Source: Micromonosporaceae bacterium KJ-029
Lineage (GTDB): Bacteria; Actinomycetota; Actinomycetes; Mycobacteriales; Micromonosporaceae
DNA length: 64,000 nt
Direction of reading: 5' to 3'
Assembly (NCBI GenBank): GCA_005402585.1
Contig: BIFP01000008.1
Span: 434,001 to 498,000 of the forward strand
Part shown: positions 1 to 9,220 of the stretch, piece after piece
Position numbering within the stretch: the first letter of the stretch is position 1
How the letters are laid out: every line of letters starts with the position of its first letter
Notes under the pieces: generated by a model
The model's input: only the letters and a program-made list of their open reading frames with translations
What the model was told of the DNA's origin: nothing
Databases searched by the model: none
Made by a program: the position numbers and the translations under genes

Positions 1-494
1 TCCACCGCGCCGCCGTCCAGGTGCTCGACCTGCACCTTGCGGGCCAGGGCGCTGACCGCGATCCGGGCGGTGATCCGCTCCAGCACGATCTGGAGTGCCC
101 CCTGGGCGGCGGCGAGCACCCGGGAGCGGGTCATCGCGGTGTGGAAGGTGGCCACCACCGGCCCCCGGGCGGAGAGCACGGCAAGCATGGACAGACTCAG
201 CGTCAACGGCTCGTGCACGTGCAGCACGTCGAAGTCGCCCCGGGTGATCCACCGGCGTACCCGGGCGGTGGAGACCGGGCCGAACGCGATCCGGGCCACC
301 GAGCCGTTGTACGGCAGGGGCACCGACCGGCCGGCCGGCACCACGTACGGCGGCAGTGGCGAGTCCTCGTCCGCCGGGGCGAGGACGCTCACCTCGTGCC
401 CGAGCCCGATCAGCGCCTCCGCGAGGTCCATGACGTGGTTCTGCACCCCGCCGGGCACGTCGAAGGAGTACGGGCAGACGATGCCGATCCGCAT
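1..494 (-). CDS. pimA: Phosphatidylinositol mannosyltransferase PimA, N-terminal part (runs off the window)
   Basis: The product is a GT-B (GT4-type) glycosyltransferase. In the actinobacterial pathway PimA adds the first mannose from GDP-mannose to phosphatidylinositol at the inner face of the membrane. The first ~164 residues are visible: an MRIGIVCPYS start strand, the PGGVQNH loop typical of PimA at about residues 14-20, then HVHEPL and TFHTA segments. The C-terminal nucleotide-sugar domain lies beyond base 1. It starts 14 bp after patA stops, at the end of the pgsA-patA-pimA series, and this order is itself strong support. Start is ATG at 494. Confidence 0.9.
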   Translation of the reverse strand, partial: MRIGIVCPYSFDVPGGVQNHVMDLAEALIGLGHEVSVLAPADEDSPLPPYVVPAGRSVPLPYNGSVARIAFGPVSTARVRRWITRGDFDVLHVHEPLTLSLSMLAVLSARGPVVATFHTAMTRSRVLAAAQGALQIVLERITARIAVSALARKVQVEHLDGGAV

Positions 495-508
495 TGCGCC
501 CGTCCCCC

Positions 509-1393
509 TCAGTCCAGCCACATCCGCTGCAACATGTGCCAGTCTTGCGGATTCCGGGCGATGCCCGCCGCGAGACGGTCGGCGATCAGCTGGGTCAGCG
601 ATCGGACCCGGACATCCAGTGTGCCCTCCTCGGGCCCCGGCACCGGCAACGGGCCGTCGAGCACGGCGACCGCCACATCCGGTTCGTACCACATCGACGC
701 CACGTACAACGGCGCGCCGGTGCGCAGCGCGAGCAGCGCCGGGCCGGCCGGCATCCGGGTCCGGCCGCCGAAGAACTTCACCTCCACCCCTCGGGTGGAC
801 AGGTCCCGATCGGCGAGCAGCGGCACCACCGCGCCGGCGGCGAGCCGGTCGGTCAGCACGTCGATCGCCGGGCGTTCGCCGCCGGTGGTGGGCAGGATCT
901 CCATTCCCAGGCCCTGCCGGAACGCGACGAACCGCTCGTAGACGCCCTCCGGCTTGAGTCGCTCGGCGACGGTGGACAGCGGCCAGCCGTTGGCCGCGAC
1001 CCAGGCCCCGGCCGCGTCCCAGTTGCCGGCGTGCGGCAGCGCCACCACCGCTCCCCGCCCGGCCGCCACGTCGGCGGCGAGCAGCTCGGCGCGGCCCAGC
1101 CGGAACCCGGCGAGGATCTGCTGTCGGCTCAGCGAGGGCAGCCGGAACGCTTCCATCCAGTAGCGGGCGTACGAGCGCATACCCGCGCGGACCAGCTCGT
1201 CCAGCTCGGCCTCGGGAAGTTCCGGGCCGACCACCCGGCGCAGGTTCCCGCGCAGGCGGGTGGTACCGGGGCCGCGGCGCCGGTACGCGCGGTCGGCCAC
1301 GGCGTTGAACGCCGCGGCGGCGACCGGCCGGGGCAACGCGCGGACCAGCCGCCAGCCGGCGGCGAAGCCGAGTTCGGTGAGATTCACCGGCAC
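509..1393 (-). CDS. patA: Phosphatidylinositol mannoside acyltransferase (PatA-like, LpxL/HtrB family)
   Basis: This 294-residue protein belongs to the lipid A lauroyl/myristoyl acyltransferase superfamily. The H-x4-D catalytic motif is seen as HAGNWD at residues 121-126, and an LLADRDLS segment follows in the second half. In mycobacteria PatA acylates the mannose of PIM1/PIM2 using acyl-CoA at the cytoplasmic membrane face. Its place between pgsA (31 bp upstream) and pimA (14 bp downstream) matches the mycobacterial order, so the PIM assignment is better supported than a generic acyltransferase. Length fits the family. Confidence 0.88.
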   Translation of the reverse strand: MPVNLTELGFAAGWRLVRALPRPVAAAAFNAVADRAYRRRGPGTTRLRGNLRRVVGPELPEAELDELVRAGMRSYARYWMEAFRLPSLSRQQILAGFRLGRAELLAADVAAGRGAVVALPHAGNWDAAGAWVAANGWPLSTVAERLKPEGVYERFVAFRQGLGMEILPTTGGERPAIDVLTDRLAAGAVVPLLADRDLSTRGVEVKFFGGRTRMPAGPALLALRTGAPLYVASMWYEPDVAVAVLDGPLPVPGPEEGTLDVRVRSLTQLIADRLAAGIARNPQDWHMLQRMWLD

Positions 1394-1424
1394 CCGCCTC
1401 CCGCCCGGGCGGCTGGTGTGCCGC

Positions 1425-2057
1425 TCACCCGTGGCCGCCCGGTACGCCGACCTGCTGGGCCTGCCGGTACACGTGCCGCATCCGCTGACCGACGGTGAAC
1501 AGCGACACCGCCGCGAGCAGCCACAGCGCGATCGGCAGCGCCTTGTCGACGCCGAGCCCGGTGAGCAGTCCGCCGACGCCGACGATCAGCAGCCGCTCGG
1601 TGCGCTCGGCGATGCCGACGTTGCAGGTCATCCCGAGCCCTTCGGCGCGGGCCTTGACGTAGGAGACGAGCCCACCGGCGGCCAGGCAGATCAGCGCGGC
1701 GGCCATACCGGCGCGATCCCCTCTGGTGGCGAGGTAGAAGGCGACCGCGCCGAACACCGCGCTGTCGGCGACCCGGTCCATGCTGGAGTCGAGGAACGCG
1801 CCGAACTTGGTGGAGCCGCCGCTCATCCGGGCCATCGTCCCGTCGAGCAGGTCGGTGAGCGCGAAGACCGTCACGATCAGCGCACCGGCGACCAGGTTGC
1901 CGCGGGCACCGAAGCCGAGCGCGCCGACGAGCACGCCGACGGTGCCCGCGACGGTGACCGCGTTGGGGGACACGCCCGCGCGCAGCAGGCGGCGGGCGAT
2001 CGGCTCCACGACGCGGGTCATCCCCGCGCGGGCCGACTCTTGGAAGATCTTCGCCAT
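1425..2057 (-). CDS. pgsA: Phosphatidylinositol phosphate synthase (CDP-alcohol phosphatidyltransferase)
   Basis: The 210-residue membrane enzyme carries the full CDP-alcohol phosphotransferase signature: D69, D72-G73, A76-R77, G86, D90 and D94, with the standard spacing. In actinobacteria the enzyme at this locus joins CDP-diacylglycerol to inositol-1-phosphate, giving phosphatidylinositol phosphate, the precursor of PIMs. Hydrophobic segments around residues 35-70 and 95-200 fit a multi-span protein. The ATG at 2057 is the first sensible start; the open frame runs much further upstream only because of GC bias. The 246 bp between it and the divergent fusA2-like gene should hold both promoters. 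Confidence 0.88.
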   Translation of the reverse strand: MAKIFQESARAGMTRVVEPIARRLLRAGVSPNAVTVAGTVGVLVGALGFGARGNLVAGALIVTVFALTDLLDGTMARMSGGSTKFGAFLDSSMDRVADSAVFGAVAFYLATRGDRAGMAAALICLAAGGLVSYVKARAEGLGMTCNVGIAERTERLLIVGVGGLLTGLGVDKALPIALWLLAAVSLFTVGQRMRHVYRQAQQVGVPGGHG

Positions 2058-2303
2058 GGCTGTCCCACGATAACGGTCGGCTCGGCGGCGGCGACACCGC
2101 CGTCTGACCTGGGAGGGTTGTGCCGGTCCCCGGATCGGGTGTGAGATCGAGCCGGGAGGGTGAGCCGGCTCACCCGACCGCCCGTTGACTGCCCGGTTCC
2201 CAACGAACCACCGGAGGATATCGCCGCAGTACCCGCCCGGGCCGCATCCCCGTCGCGCGCGGCGGTCGCCACCCACCACCACCGGCTGAGGGAGGTGCGC
2301 CCG

Positions 2304-4457
2304 ATGGCGCAGAGGAGTCAGGACAAGGGGGTCACCGTCGGCGTGCCGGCGGTGACCGATCCCGCGAGGATCCGCAACGTGGTGCTCGTCGGGCACTCGG
2401 GAGCGGGCAAGACGACCCTGGTCGAGGCGCTGCTCGCGGCGACCGGCACGATCGCCCGGGCCGGCTCGGTCACCGACGGGAACACCGTCTGCGACCACGA
2501 CCCGGCGGCCGTACGCCAGCAGCGTTCGGTGGCGCTGGCCTGTGCGCCGCTGCTGCACGACGGCATCAAGGTCAACCTGCTGGACAGTCCCGGCTACGCC
2601 GATTTCGTCGGTGAACTGCGCGCCGGGCTGCGCGCCGCCGACGCGGCCCTGTTCGTGGTCTCCGCCGTCGACGGGATGGACGCCGCCACCGCGGCACTGT
2701 GGGAGGAGTGCGCCGCGGTCGACATGCCCCGGGCGGTCGCGGTCTCCCGGCTGGACCATCCGCGCGCCGACTTCGACGAGGCGGTGGCGCTGTGCCAGCG
2801 GGTCTTCGGTGACAACGTGCTCCCGCTCTACCTGCCGATGCTCGGCGACGACGGGGTGTCCACCGGCGGCCTGCTGGGGTTGATCACCCGGCGGGTCTTC
2901 GACTACACCGACGGCCTGCCGCCGCAGGTCCGCGAGCCCGACCCGGAGCACCTGCCGGCCATCGCCGAGTCCCGCAACGAGCTGATCGAGGGGATCATCG
3001 CCGAGAGCGAGGACGAGACCCTGATGGACCGGTACCTCGGTGGCGAGGAGATCGGCGCCGACATCCTGGTCGAGGACCTCGAGAAGGCCGTCGCCCGGGG
3101 TCACTTCTACCCGGTGGTGCCGGTCTGCGCGACGACCGGGGTCGGGCTGGACGCGCTGCTGGAGGTGCTCACCGCCGCCTTCCCGTCGCCGCCGGAACAC
3201 GCCTTGCCCGCGGTCACCGGAGTGGACGGCTCGCCCCGCCCGCCGCTGACCTGCGACCCGGCCGGCCCCCTGGTCGCCGAGGTGGTCAAGACCACCATCG
3301 ACCGGCACGTCGGGCGGGTCTGCGTGGTCCGCGTCTTCTCCGGCACGCTGCGCCCCGAGCAGACGCTGCACGTCTCCGGGCACGGGCTGGCCGAACGCGG
3401 CCACCCCGACCACGACGCCGACGAGCGGATCGCCCACCTCTACAGCCCGCTGGGCTCGACGCTGCGGGAGGTCGGTGTCGCCGTGGCCGGCGACATCTGC
3501 GCGATCACCAAGTCCGGCAGCGCGGAGACCGGTGACACCATCTCCGCCAAGGACGACCCGCTGCTGATCGCCCCGTGGGAGATGCCCGAGCCGCTGCTGC
3601 CGGTGGCGATCGTGGCCAAGTCCCGCTCCGACGAGGACGCCCTGGCCCGCAACCTGGCCCGGCTGGTGGCCGGCGACCCGACGCTGCGGCTGGAACGCAA
3701 TCCGGAGACCCACCAGCTGGTGCTGTGGTGCATGGGCGAGGCGCACGCCGACGTGGTCCTCGACCGGCTGCGCGCGGGCGGGGTCGAGCTGGACACCGAG
3801 CCGGTGCAGGTGGCGCTGCGGGAGACACTCACGGCGTCCGCCCGGGGGCACGGCCGGCACGTCAAGCAGTCCGGCGGGCACGGCCAGTACGCCGTCTGCG
3901 ACATCGAGGTGGAACCGCTGCCGCGCGGCGCCGGCTTCGAGTTCATCGACCGGGTGGTCGGCGGCGCGGTGCCGCACAACTACATCCCGTCGGTGGAGAA
4001 GGGGGTACGCGCCCAGATGGAGCGTGGCCTGGTCGCCGGCCACCCGGTGGTGGACCTGCGGGTGACCCTGGTCGACGGCAAGGCGCACAGCGTGGACTCC
4101 TCCGACGCGGCGTTCCAGACCGCCGGGGCCCTGGCCCTGCGCGACGCCGCCGACCAGGGGCAGCCGACGCTGCTGGAGCCGATCGACGAGGTGACCGTCC
4201 GGGTGCCCGACGGCAACGTGGGCACCGTGATGGGCGACCTGTCCGGACGGCGCGCGCGGGTGCTCGGCACCGAGCCGGACCCGGACTCGGAGGGGCGCAC
4301 CCTGGTACGCGCCGAGGTGCCCGCCACGGAGCTGCTGCGCTACGCCGTCGAGCTGCGCTCGATGACTGCGGGTGCCGGCACCTTCCGCCGCCATTTCGTC
4401 CGCTACGACCCGATGCCCACCCACCTCGCGGACCAGCTCCGCAAGGAACACAGCTGA
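2304..4457 (+). CDS. fusA2: Elongation factor G-like protein (EF-G2 / FusA2 family)
   Basis: This 717-residue translational GTPase closely resembles mycobacterial FusA2 as I remember it, through to the C-terminal domains. G1 is GHSGAGKT (residues 30-37) and G3 is DSPGYADF (from 94). The G4 position reads SRLD (about 148-151) instead of NKxD, so the guanine-binding Asn is lost, as FusA2 proteins tend to vary here. Domains II-V are present, with KQSGGHGQYAVCDIEVE-type text in domain IV. Its role is unsettled and it is not the housekeeping EF-G. The ATG at 2304 is preceded by GGGAGGTG. It stands inside a locus that is usually a lipid operon. Confidence 0.85.
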   Translation: MAQRSQDKGVTVGVPAVTDPARIRNVVLVGHSGAGKTTLVEALLAATGTIARAGSVTDGNTVCDHDPAAVRQQRSVALACAPLLHDGIKVNLLDSPGYADFVGELRAGLRAADAALFVVSAVDGMDAATAALWEECAAVDMPRAVAVSRLDHPRADFDEAVALCQRVFGDNVLPLYLPMLGDDGVSTGGLLGLITRRVFDYTDGLPPQVREPDPEHLPAIAESRNELIEGIIAESEDETLMDRYLGGEEIGADILVEDLEKAVARGHFYPVVPVCATTGVGLDALLEVLTAAFPSPPEHALPAVTGVDGSPRPPLTCDPAGPLVAEVVKTTIDRHVGRVCVVRVFSGTLRPEQTLHVSGHGLAERGHPDHDADERIAHLYSPLGSTLREVGVAVAGDICAITKSGSAETGDTISAKDDPLLIAPWEMPEPLLPVAIVAKSRSDEDALARNLARLVAGDPTLRLERNPETHQLVLWCMGEAHADVVLDRLRAGGVELDTEPVQVALRETLTASARGHGRHVKQSGGHGQYAVCDIEVEPLPRGAGFEFIDRVVGGAVPHNYIPSVEKGVRAQMERGLVAGHPVVDLRVTLVDGKAHSVDSSDAAFQTAGALALRDAADQGQPTLLEPIDEVTVRVPDGNVGTVMGDLSGRRARVLGTEPDPDSEGRTLVRAEVPATELLRYAVELRSMTAGAGTFRRHFVRYDPMPTHLADQLRKEHS

Positions 4458-4462
4458 CCGAC

Positions 4463-4493
4463 CGCCCGCCCCTGCGCCGGTCAGGGGCGGGCG
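4463..4493. terminator. Bidirectional hairpin terminator between convergent genes
   Basis: Perfect 12-bp stem (CGCCCGCCCCTG at 4463-4474 with its complement at 4482-4493) and a 7-nt loop. It sits between the stop of the fusA2-like gene (4457) and overlaps the stop of the convergent aldo/keto reductase (4481), so it can serve both. There is no clear U-run, as is common in actinobacteria. Confidence 0.7.
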
Positions 4494-5539
4494 TTGGGGA
4501 GCATGGGGCTGGGCCAGTAGGGCCGGTCGACCTCGCGCAGGGCGGCGGCACGCAGGGCGGCGAGTTGCCGCTCCACCTCGGCGAAGTGGTCGGGTGTGAG
4601 CGGCCCCCGGGCCAGCGCCGCGGCGTTCTCCTCGACCTGGGCGACGCTGCGGCAGCCCGGGATCGGTATCGTCCGGTCGCTGCGGGCCCAGATCCAGCCC
4701 AGGGCGCCCTGGGCCAGGGTGCGACCGTCGGCGGTCAGCGCCGCCCGGACGGCGTGGACCCGGCGCAGCCACTCCGGCGCGGGGCGCCCACCACGGAACC
4801 ACTCCAGCCAGCCCGAGGTCACGCCCCGAACGTCGTCGCGGGGCAGCGTCGAGGCCGGGTGGTACTTGCCGGTGAGCAGCCCCATGCCGAGCGGCCCCCG
4901 GTTGACGCTGGCCAGGTCGTACTTGGCACAGATGGCGAGCAGGTCGGGGGCGTCGCGCAGCACCGACAGGCTGTGCTGTACGGCGGCGGCGTGCGGGGCA
5001 TCCAGCCCGAAGGCGGCGGCCCGGTCGGGCCGGTCGGTGCTCCAGCCGTACGCCCGGATCAGGCCGTCGGTGACCAGGTCCTCCAGGGCGCCGATCAGCG
5101 CCTGTGCCCGGGCGACCGGCAGGTCGGCCAGGTGCAGCTGGTAGAGGTCGATCCGGTCGGTGTCGAGGCGGCACAGCGAGTCCCGCACGGCCCGCCGCAG
5201 GTACTCCGGCGAGGCGTCGGTCCCGGTGGCCTGTCGGGCTCGCTCGTCGAACGTGTAGCCCCACTTGGTGGCGATGACCGCCTCGTCGCGCCGGCCGGCG
5301 AGCGCCCGCCCGAGGAGCCGCTCTCCGTGCCCGGCACCGTACGTGTCGGCGGTGTCGAACAGCGTCACACCGAGGTCGAGGGCGCGGTGGATCGCCCGGG
5401 TCGACTCCTCGTCGTCGACCGCGCCCCAGCCCAACGGGGTGTGTCCCTCGGCCCACGGACCGGCGATCGCCCAGCAGCCCATGCCCAGGGCGCTGACCTC
5501 GATGCCGCTGCGGCCCAGTGTCCGCGTCGACTCCACCAT
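4481..5539 (-). CDS. Aldo/keto reductase
   Basis: A 352-residue (alpha/beta)8 NADPH-dependent aldo/keto reductase. The catalytic tetrad is readable as D62, Y67 (FDTADTYGAG), K92 (IATKWG) and H136 (LYQLHLAD). The C-terminal cofactor segment IPIPGCRSVAQVEENAAAL is typical of the family. The ATG at 5539 begins the usual first strand (STRTLGRSGIEVSALGMG); 28 further codons upstream are open but not family-like. The substrate cannot be told from sequence. It shares strand and orientation with the HIT gene 144 bp upstream and separates it from pgsA. Confidence 0.85.
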   Translation of the reverse strand: MVESTRTLGRSGIEVSALGMGCWAIAGPWAEGHTPLGWGAVDDEESTRAIHRALDLGVTLFDTADTYGAGHGERLLGRALAGRRDEAVIATKWGYTFDERARQATGTDASPEYLRRAVRDSLCRLDTDRIDLYQLHLADLPVARAQALIGALEDLVTDGLIRAYGWSTDRPDRAAAFGLDAPHAAAVQHSLSVLRDAPDLLAICAKYDLASVNRGPLGMGLLTGKYHPASTLPRDDVRGVTSGWLEWFRGGRPAPEWLRRVHAVRAALTADGRTLAQGALGWIWARSDRTIPIPGCRSVAQVEENAAALARGPLTPDHFAEVERQLAALRAAALREVDRPYWPSPMLPNARP

Positions 5540-5683
5540 CGGCGCATCGTGCCATCTTCCGGACACCGTTCGACAGACATCCACCACGGTCATCCGTACG
5601 GGCGACCGTTGCCCGCGGATCACCCCGGATCCGCCCGGTGCCGCGCCCGCGACGGCCCGGTGCCGCCCGGTGCCGCCGTCCGA

Positions 5684-6229
5684 TCAGGAGGGCCAGGCGC
5701 TGACGAGTAGGTCGCGGGTGTCGCCGAGCAGTTGCGGCAGGACCTTGGTACGCCCGATCACCGGCATGAAGTTGGCGTCACCGCCCCACCGGGGCACGAC
5801 ATGCTGGTGCAGGTGGGCGGCGATGCCGGCACCTGCCACCCCGCCCTGGTTCATCCCCAGGTTGAAGCCGTGCGCGTTGCTGACCTTGCGGATCACCCGC
5901 ATGGCGGACTGGGTGAACGACGCCAGTTCGGCCGTCTCCGCCCCGTCCAGTTCGGTGTAGTCGGCCACGTGCCGGTACGGGCAGACCAGCAGGTGACCCG
6001 GGTTGTACGGGTACAGGTTGAGCACCACGAACACGTGCTGCCCCCGGGCCACCACCAGGCTCTCCTCCGGCGGCCGGTTCGGGGCCAGGCAGAACGGGCA
6101 ACCGGTGGGCTTGTCGTAGCCGCCCTCGGGCCGGTCCTCGCCCGAGATGTACGTCATCCGGTGGGGCGTCCAGAGCCGGTCCAGCCCGTCGGCCATGTCG
6201 CTGTCGGTGTGCCGCTCCGCCCCAGTCAC
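5684..6229 (-). CDS. HIT-family nucleotide hydrolase/phosphorylase (Ap4A phosphorylase-like)
   Basis: The 181-residue protein has the histidine-triad active site HLHQHVVPRW near residue 130 and a CPFC pair near the N terminus. The mycobacterial protein at the same locus (Rv2613c) is a diadenosine-tetraphosphate phosphorylase, and the present gene has the same position relative to thrS and pgsA. Two starts are possible. The GTG at 6229 has an AGGAT-like site about 9 nt upstream, while the ATG at 6196 has none, so the GTG is preferred. It is cytoplasmic, with no signal peptide. Confidence 0.82.
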   Translation of the reverse strand: MTGAERHTDSDMADGLDRLWTPHRMTYISGEDRPEGGYDKPTGCPFCLAPNRPPEESLVVARGQHVFVVLNLYPYNPGHLLVCPYRHVADYTELDGAETAELASFTQSAMRVIRKVSNAHGFNLGMNQGGVAGAGIAAHLHQHVVPRWGGDANFMPVIGRTKVLPQLLGDTRDLLVSAWPS

Positions 6230-6336
6230 ACCGGCGATCCTACGTACCGCGCGGTGATCGGCCACCACCCGTACCGCGGCACCGCCCACCCGCCGAAAGA
6301 CGCTGACGCCCGCTTGCAAAGCCAATCAAAGGTTTC

Positions 6337-6377
6337 TTGACTCTTACATCGATATAGGTAAAACTTTCAACCTATAT
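6337..6377 (+). promoter_or_regulatory. Promoter with a perfect 8-bp inverted repeat (candidate operator) before the M15 peptidase
   Basis: An AT-rich island in very GC-rich DNA. TTGACT (6337-6342) looks like a -35 box, with a weak TAAAAC at 6359-6364 as -10 (16-nt spacing). ATATAGGT (6352-6359) and ACCTATAT (6370-6377) form a perfect inverted repeat with a 10-nt spacer that straddles the putative -10. This fits a repressor or activator site controlling the secreted peptidase at 6408. The regulator is not identifiable here. Confidence 0.55.
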
Positions 6378-6407
6378 TACGTCGAAGATCGTCGATTGGA
6401 GCTGATC

Positions 6408-7157
6408 GTGGAACGACGTAACCTCCGACACCGTCTGACACAGGCCCTCACCGCCTGTGTGCTGGCCGCGGTGGCGAGCCTGGCGACAGTGACCGCCACC
6501 GGCACCGCCGCCCAGGCCGACGGCTGCTACACCTGGGGCCGCACGCTGTCCTCCGGGATGACCGGCGAGGACGTACGCCAGCTGCAGATCCGCGTCTCCG
6601 GCTATCCCGACTACGGCGCCGTGCTCACCATCGACGGCGCGTACGGCCCGGCCACCCGGTCCGCCGTGATCCGTTTCCAACAGGCGTACGGCCTGTCCGC
6701 CGACGGCGTGGCCGGCCCACAGACCTTCAACCAGATCTACGCGCTCCAGGACAACGACTGCACGCCGGTCAACTTCAGCTACGCCGAGTGGAACCGGTGC
6801 AACAGCGACTGGTCCGGCGGCGCGGTCCCGGCGAGCACCGCACGGTTCAACGCGCTGGTCTCGATGTGGAAACTCCAGGCCATGCGCCGCGCCCTCGGCA
6901 ACGTGCCGCTCTACATCAGCAGCGGGTTCCGCAGCTACGCCTGCAACAACGCGGTCGGCGGGGCCGCCGGCAGCCGACACCTCTACGGCGACGGCGTCGA
7001 CCTGACCGGGTCGCCCTCGTTCTGCCGGCTCGCCCAGCAGGCCCGCAACCACGGTTTCAGCAACATCCTCGGCCCCGGCTACCCGGGTCACAACGACCAC
7101 ACCCACCTGGGCACCTCACCCAGCCGCTCCTGGTCGGCGCCGAGCTGCGGTATCTGA
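6408..7157 (+). CDS. Secreted peptidoglycan-binding D-Ala-D-Ala carboxypeptidase (peptidase M15)
   Basis: The 249-residue precursor begins with a basic segment and a hydrophobic core ending at TAAQA (about residue 36), a typical Sec signal peptide. Residues ~45-112 form a PG_binding_1 domain (DVRQLQ, DGAYGPAT, DGVAGPQT). Residues ~120-249 form an M15 domain with zinc ligands H191, D198 (RHLYGDGVDL) and the HxH at 231-233. Cysteine pairs suggest disulfides outside the cell. The enzyme would trim peptidoglycan stem peptides. GTG at 6408 is chosen because GGAG lies 6-7 nt upstream; an in-frame TTG at 6396 is the alternative. Confidence 0.88.
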   Translation: MERRNLRHRLTQALTACVLAAVASLATVTATGTAAQADGCYTWGRTLSSGMTGEDVRQLQIRVSGYPDYGAVLTIDGAYGPATRSAVIRFQQAYGLSADGVAGPQTFNQIYALQDNDCTPVNFSYAEWNRCNSDWSGGAVPASTARFNALVSMWKLQAMRRALGNVPLYISSGFRSYACNNAVGGAAGSRHLYGDGVDLTGSPSFCRLAQQARNHGFSNILGPGYPGHNDHTHLGTSPSRSWSAPSCGI

Positions 7158-7171
7158 CGACCGGCACACGT

Positions 7172-7211
7172 CTCGACGGCGGCCCCTGCGCTGGCGGGAG
7201 CCGCCGTCGAG
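7172..7211. terminator. Bidirectional hairpin terminator
   Basis: Perfect 12-bp stem, CTCGACGGCGGC at 7172-7183 and its complement at 7200-7211, with a 16-nt loop. It lies in the 59-bp gap between the convergent M15 peptidase and thrS genes. Confidence 0.65.
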
Positions 7212-7216
7212 GCAGG

Positions 7217-9220
7217 TCAGGCGGCTGAAGGACCGGTGTTGGCGCGGGAGCCGACCACGTCGAGGACGTGGGCGACCGCCTCCGCGAGCGGTACCCCGTT
7301 GCGCTGGGAGCCGTCCCGGTAGCGGAACGAGACGGTGCCGGCGGCCACGTCGTCGTCCCCGGCGATCACCATGAACGGGATCTTCTGCTGCTGCGCGGTA
7401 CGGATCTTCTTCTGCATCCGGTCGTCACCGGCGTCGACCTGGGCGCGGATGCCCTCGGCCCGCAGCGCGGCGACGAAGCCGTGCAGGTAGTCGGTGTGGT
7501 CCTCACGGATCGGGATGCCGATCACCTGCACCGGGGCCAGCCAAGCCGGGAACGCCCCCGCGTAGTGCTCGGTGAGCACCCCGAAGAACCGCTCGATCGA
7601 GCCGAACAGCGCACGGTGGATCATGACCGGCCGCTGCCGGCTACCGTCGGCCGCCTGGTACTCCAGGCCGAACCGCTCCGGCTGGTTGAAGTCGACCTGG
7701 ATGGTCGACATCTGCCAGGTCCGCCCGATCGCGTCCTTGGCCTGCACCGAGATCTTCGGGCCGTAGAAGGCCGCGCCTCCCGGGTCGGGCACCAGTTCCA
7801 GCCCGGAGGTCTCGGCGGCGGTACGCAGCGCCTCGGTCGCCTCCTCCCAGTCGGCGTCCGACCCGATGAACTTCGGCGAGTCGTCCCGGGTGGACAGTTC
7901 CAGGTAGAAGTCGTCCAGGCCGTAGTCGCGCAGCAGATCCAGCACGAAAGACAGCAGCGTGGTCAGCTCGCCCGGCATCTGCTCCCGGGTGCAGTAGATG
8001 TGCGAGTCGTCCTGGGTCAGACCGCGCACCCGGGTCAGGCCGTGCACCACGCCGGACTTCTCGTACCGGTAGACGGTGCCGAACTCGAACAGCCGCAGCG
8101 GCAGTTCCCGGTAGGACCGCCCGCGTGACCTGAAGATCAGGTTGTGCATCGGGCAGTTCATCGCCTTGAGGTAGTACTCCGCCCCTTCGAGCTGCATGGG
8201 CGGGAACATCGTGTCGGCGTAGTACGGCAGGTGACCCGAGGTCTGGAAGAGCTGCGCCTTGGTGATGTGCGGGCTGTTGACGAACTCGTACCGCGCCTCC
8301 TCGTGCCGGCGGCGCGAGTAGTCCTCCAACTCGCGGCGGATGATGCCGCCCTTGGGGTGGAAGACCGCGAGGCCGGAGCCGATCTCGTCGGGGAAGCTGA
8401 ACAGGTCGAGGTCCGCGCCGAGCTTGCGGTGGTCGCGCCGGGCCGCCTCCTCCAGCAGCTTCAGGTACGCCTTCAACCCGTCCCGGGTCGGCCAGGCGGT
8501 GCCGTACACCCGCTGCAACTGCGGGTTCTTCTCACTCCCCCGCCAGTACGCGGCGGCCGAGCGCATCAGCTTGAACGCGCCGATCAGCCGGGTGTTGGGC
8601 AGGTGCGGGCCGCGGCACAGATCCGACCAGCAGACCTTGTCCTCGTCGGCGGCGAGGTTGTCGTAGATGGTCAGCTCGCCCCCGCCGACCTCCATCACCT
8701 CGGAGGAGTCCAGCCCCTCGCCCTTGACATCGATGAGTTCCAGCTTGAACGGCTCGGCGGCGAGCTCGGCCTTGGCCTCGTCCAGGCTGTTGAAGCGACG
8801 GCGGCGGAACCGCTGCCCGGACTTGACGATCTCCTGCATCCGCTTCTCGAGCCGGGACAGGTCGTCCGGCTGGAACGGCTTGTCCACCGCGAAGTCGTAG
8901 TAGAAGCCGTTCTCGATCGGCGGGCCGATGCCGAGCTTGGCCTCCGGGAAGACGTCCTGCACGGCCTGGGCGAGCACGTGCGCCGTCGAGTGGCGCAGCA
9001 CGTTCAGGCCGTCCGGCGAGTCGAGCGCGACCGGCTCGACCGCGGTCTCCTCGGACGGGCGCCAGTCCAGGTCGCGCAGCACGCCCTGCGGATCGCGGAC
9101 CACCACGATCGCCTTCGGGCCGGTGGTGGGCAGCCCGGCCGCGGCCACCGCGTCGGCCGCCGTCGTCCCGGCGGCAACGACGACGGGGTCGGCCACGGCG
9201 GGGGTACGGGGTGCGGACAC
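7217..9220 (-). CDS. thrS: Threonyl-tRNA synthetase
   Basis: The 667-residue class II aminoacyl-tRNA synthetase charges tRNA-Thr. The order is an N-terminal TGS-like part, an editing domain (about residues 90-230, with [11 protein letters not shown]), a catalytic core with the zinc cysteine in KAMNCPMHN, motif 2 around [17 protein letters not shown], motif 3 in [10 protein letters not shown], and an anticodon-binding domain ([13 protein letters not shown] onwards). Length is normal. The start is GTG at 9220 with GAGGAG 7 nt upstream. It heads the thrS-HIT-pgsA-patA-pimA locus, here separated from HIT by the M15 gene. Confidence 0.97.
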   Translation of the reverse strand: MSAPRTPAVADPVVVAAGTTAADAVAAAGLPTTGPKAIVVVRDPQGVLRDLDWRPSEETAVEPVALDSPDGLNVLRHSTAHVLAQAVQDVFPEAKLGIGPPIENGFYYDFAVDKPFQPDDLSRLEKRMQEIVKSGQRFRRRRFNSLDEAKAELAAEPFKLELIDVKGEGLDSSEVMEVGGGELTIYDNLAADEDKVCWSDLCRGPHLPNTRLIGAFKLMRSAAAYWRGSEKNPQLQRVYGTAWPTRDGLKAYLKLLEEAARRDHRKLGADLDLFSFPDEIGSGLAVFHPKGGIIRRELEDYSRRRHEEARYEFVNSPHITKAQLFQTSGHLPYYADTMFPPMQLEGAEYYLKAMNCPMHNLIFRSRGRSYRELPLRLFEFGTVYRYEKSGVVHGLTRVRGLTQDDSHIYCTREQMPGELTTLLSFVLDLLRDYGLDDFYLELSTRDDSPKFIGSDADWEEATEALRTAAETSGLELVPDPGGAAFYGPKISVQAKDAIGRTWQMSTIQVDFNQPERFGLEYQAADGSRQRPVMIHRALFGSIERFFGVLTEHYAGAFPAWLAPVQVIGIPIREDHTDYLHGFVAALRAEGIRAQVDAGDDRMQKKIRTAQQQKIPFMVIAGDDDVAAGTVSFRYRDGSQRNGVPLAEAVAHVLDVVGSRANTGPSAA

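Noticed and set aside
1425..5555. A 1376-codon open frame on the minus strand covering pgsA, fusA2 and the aldo/keto reductase
   Set aside because: Only its last ~210 codons (pgsA) look like a protein; the rest is the antisense of other genes, kept open by GC bias.
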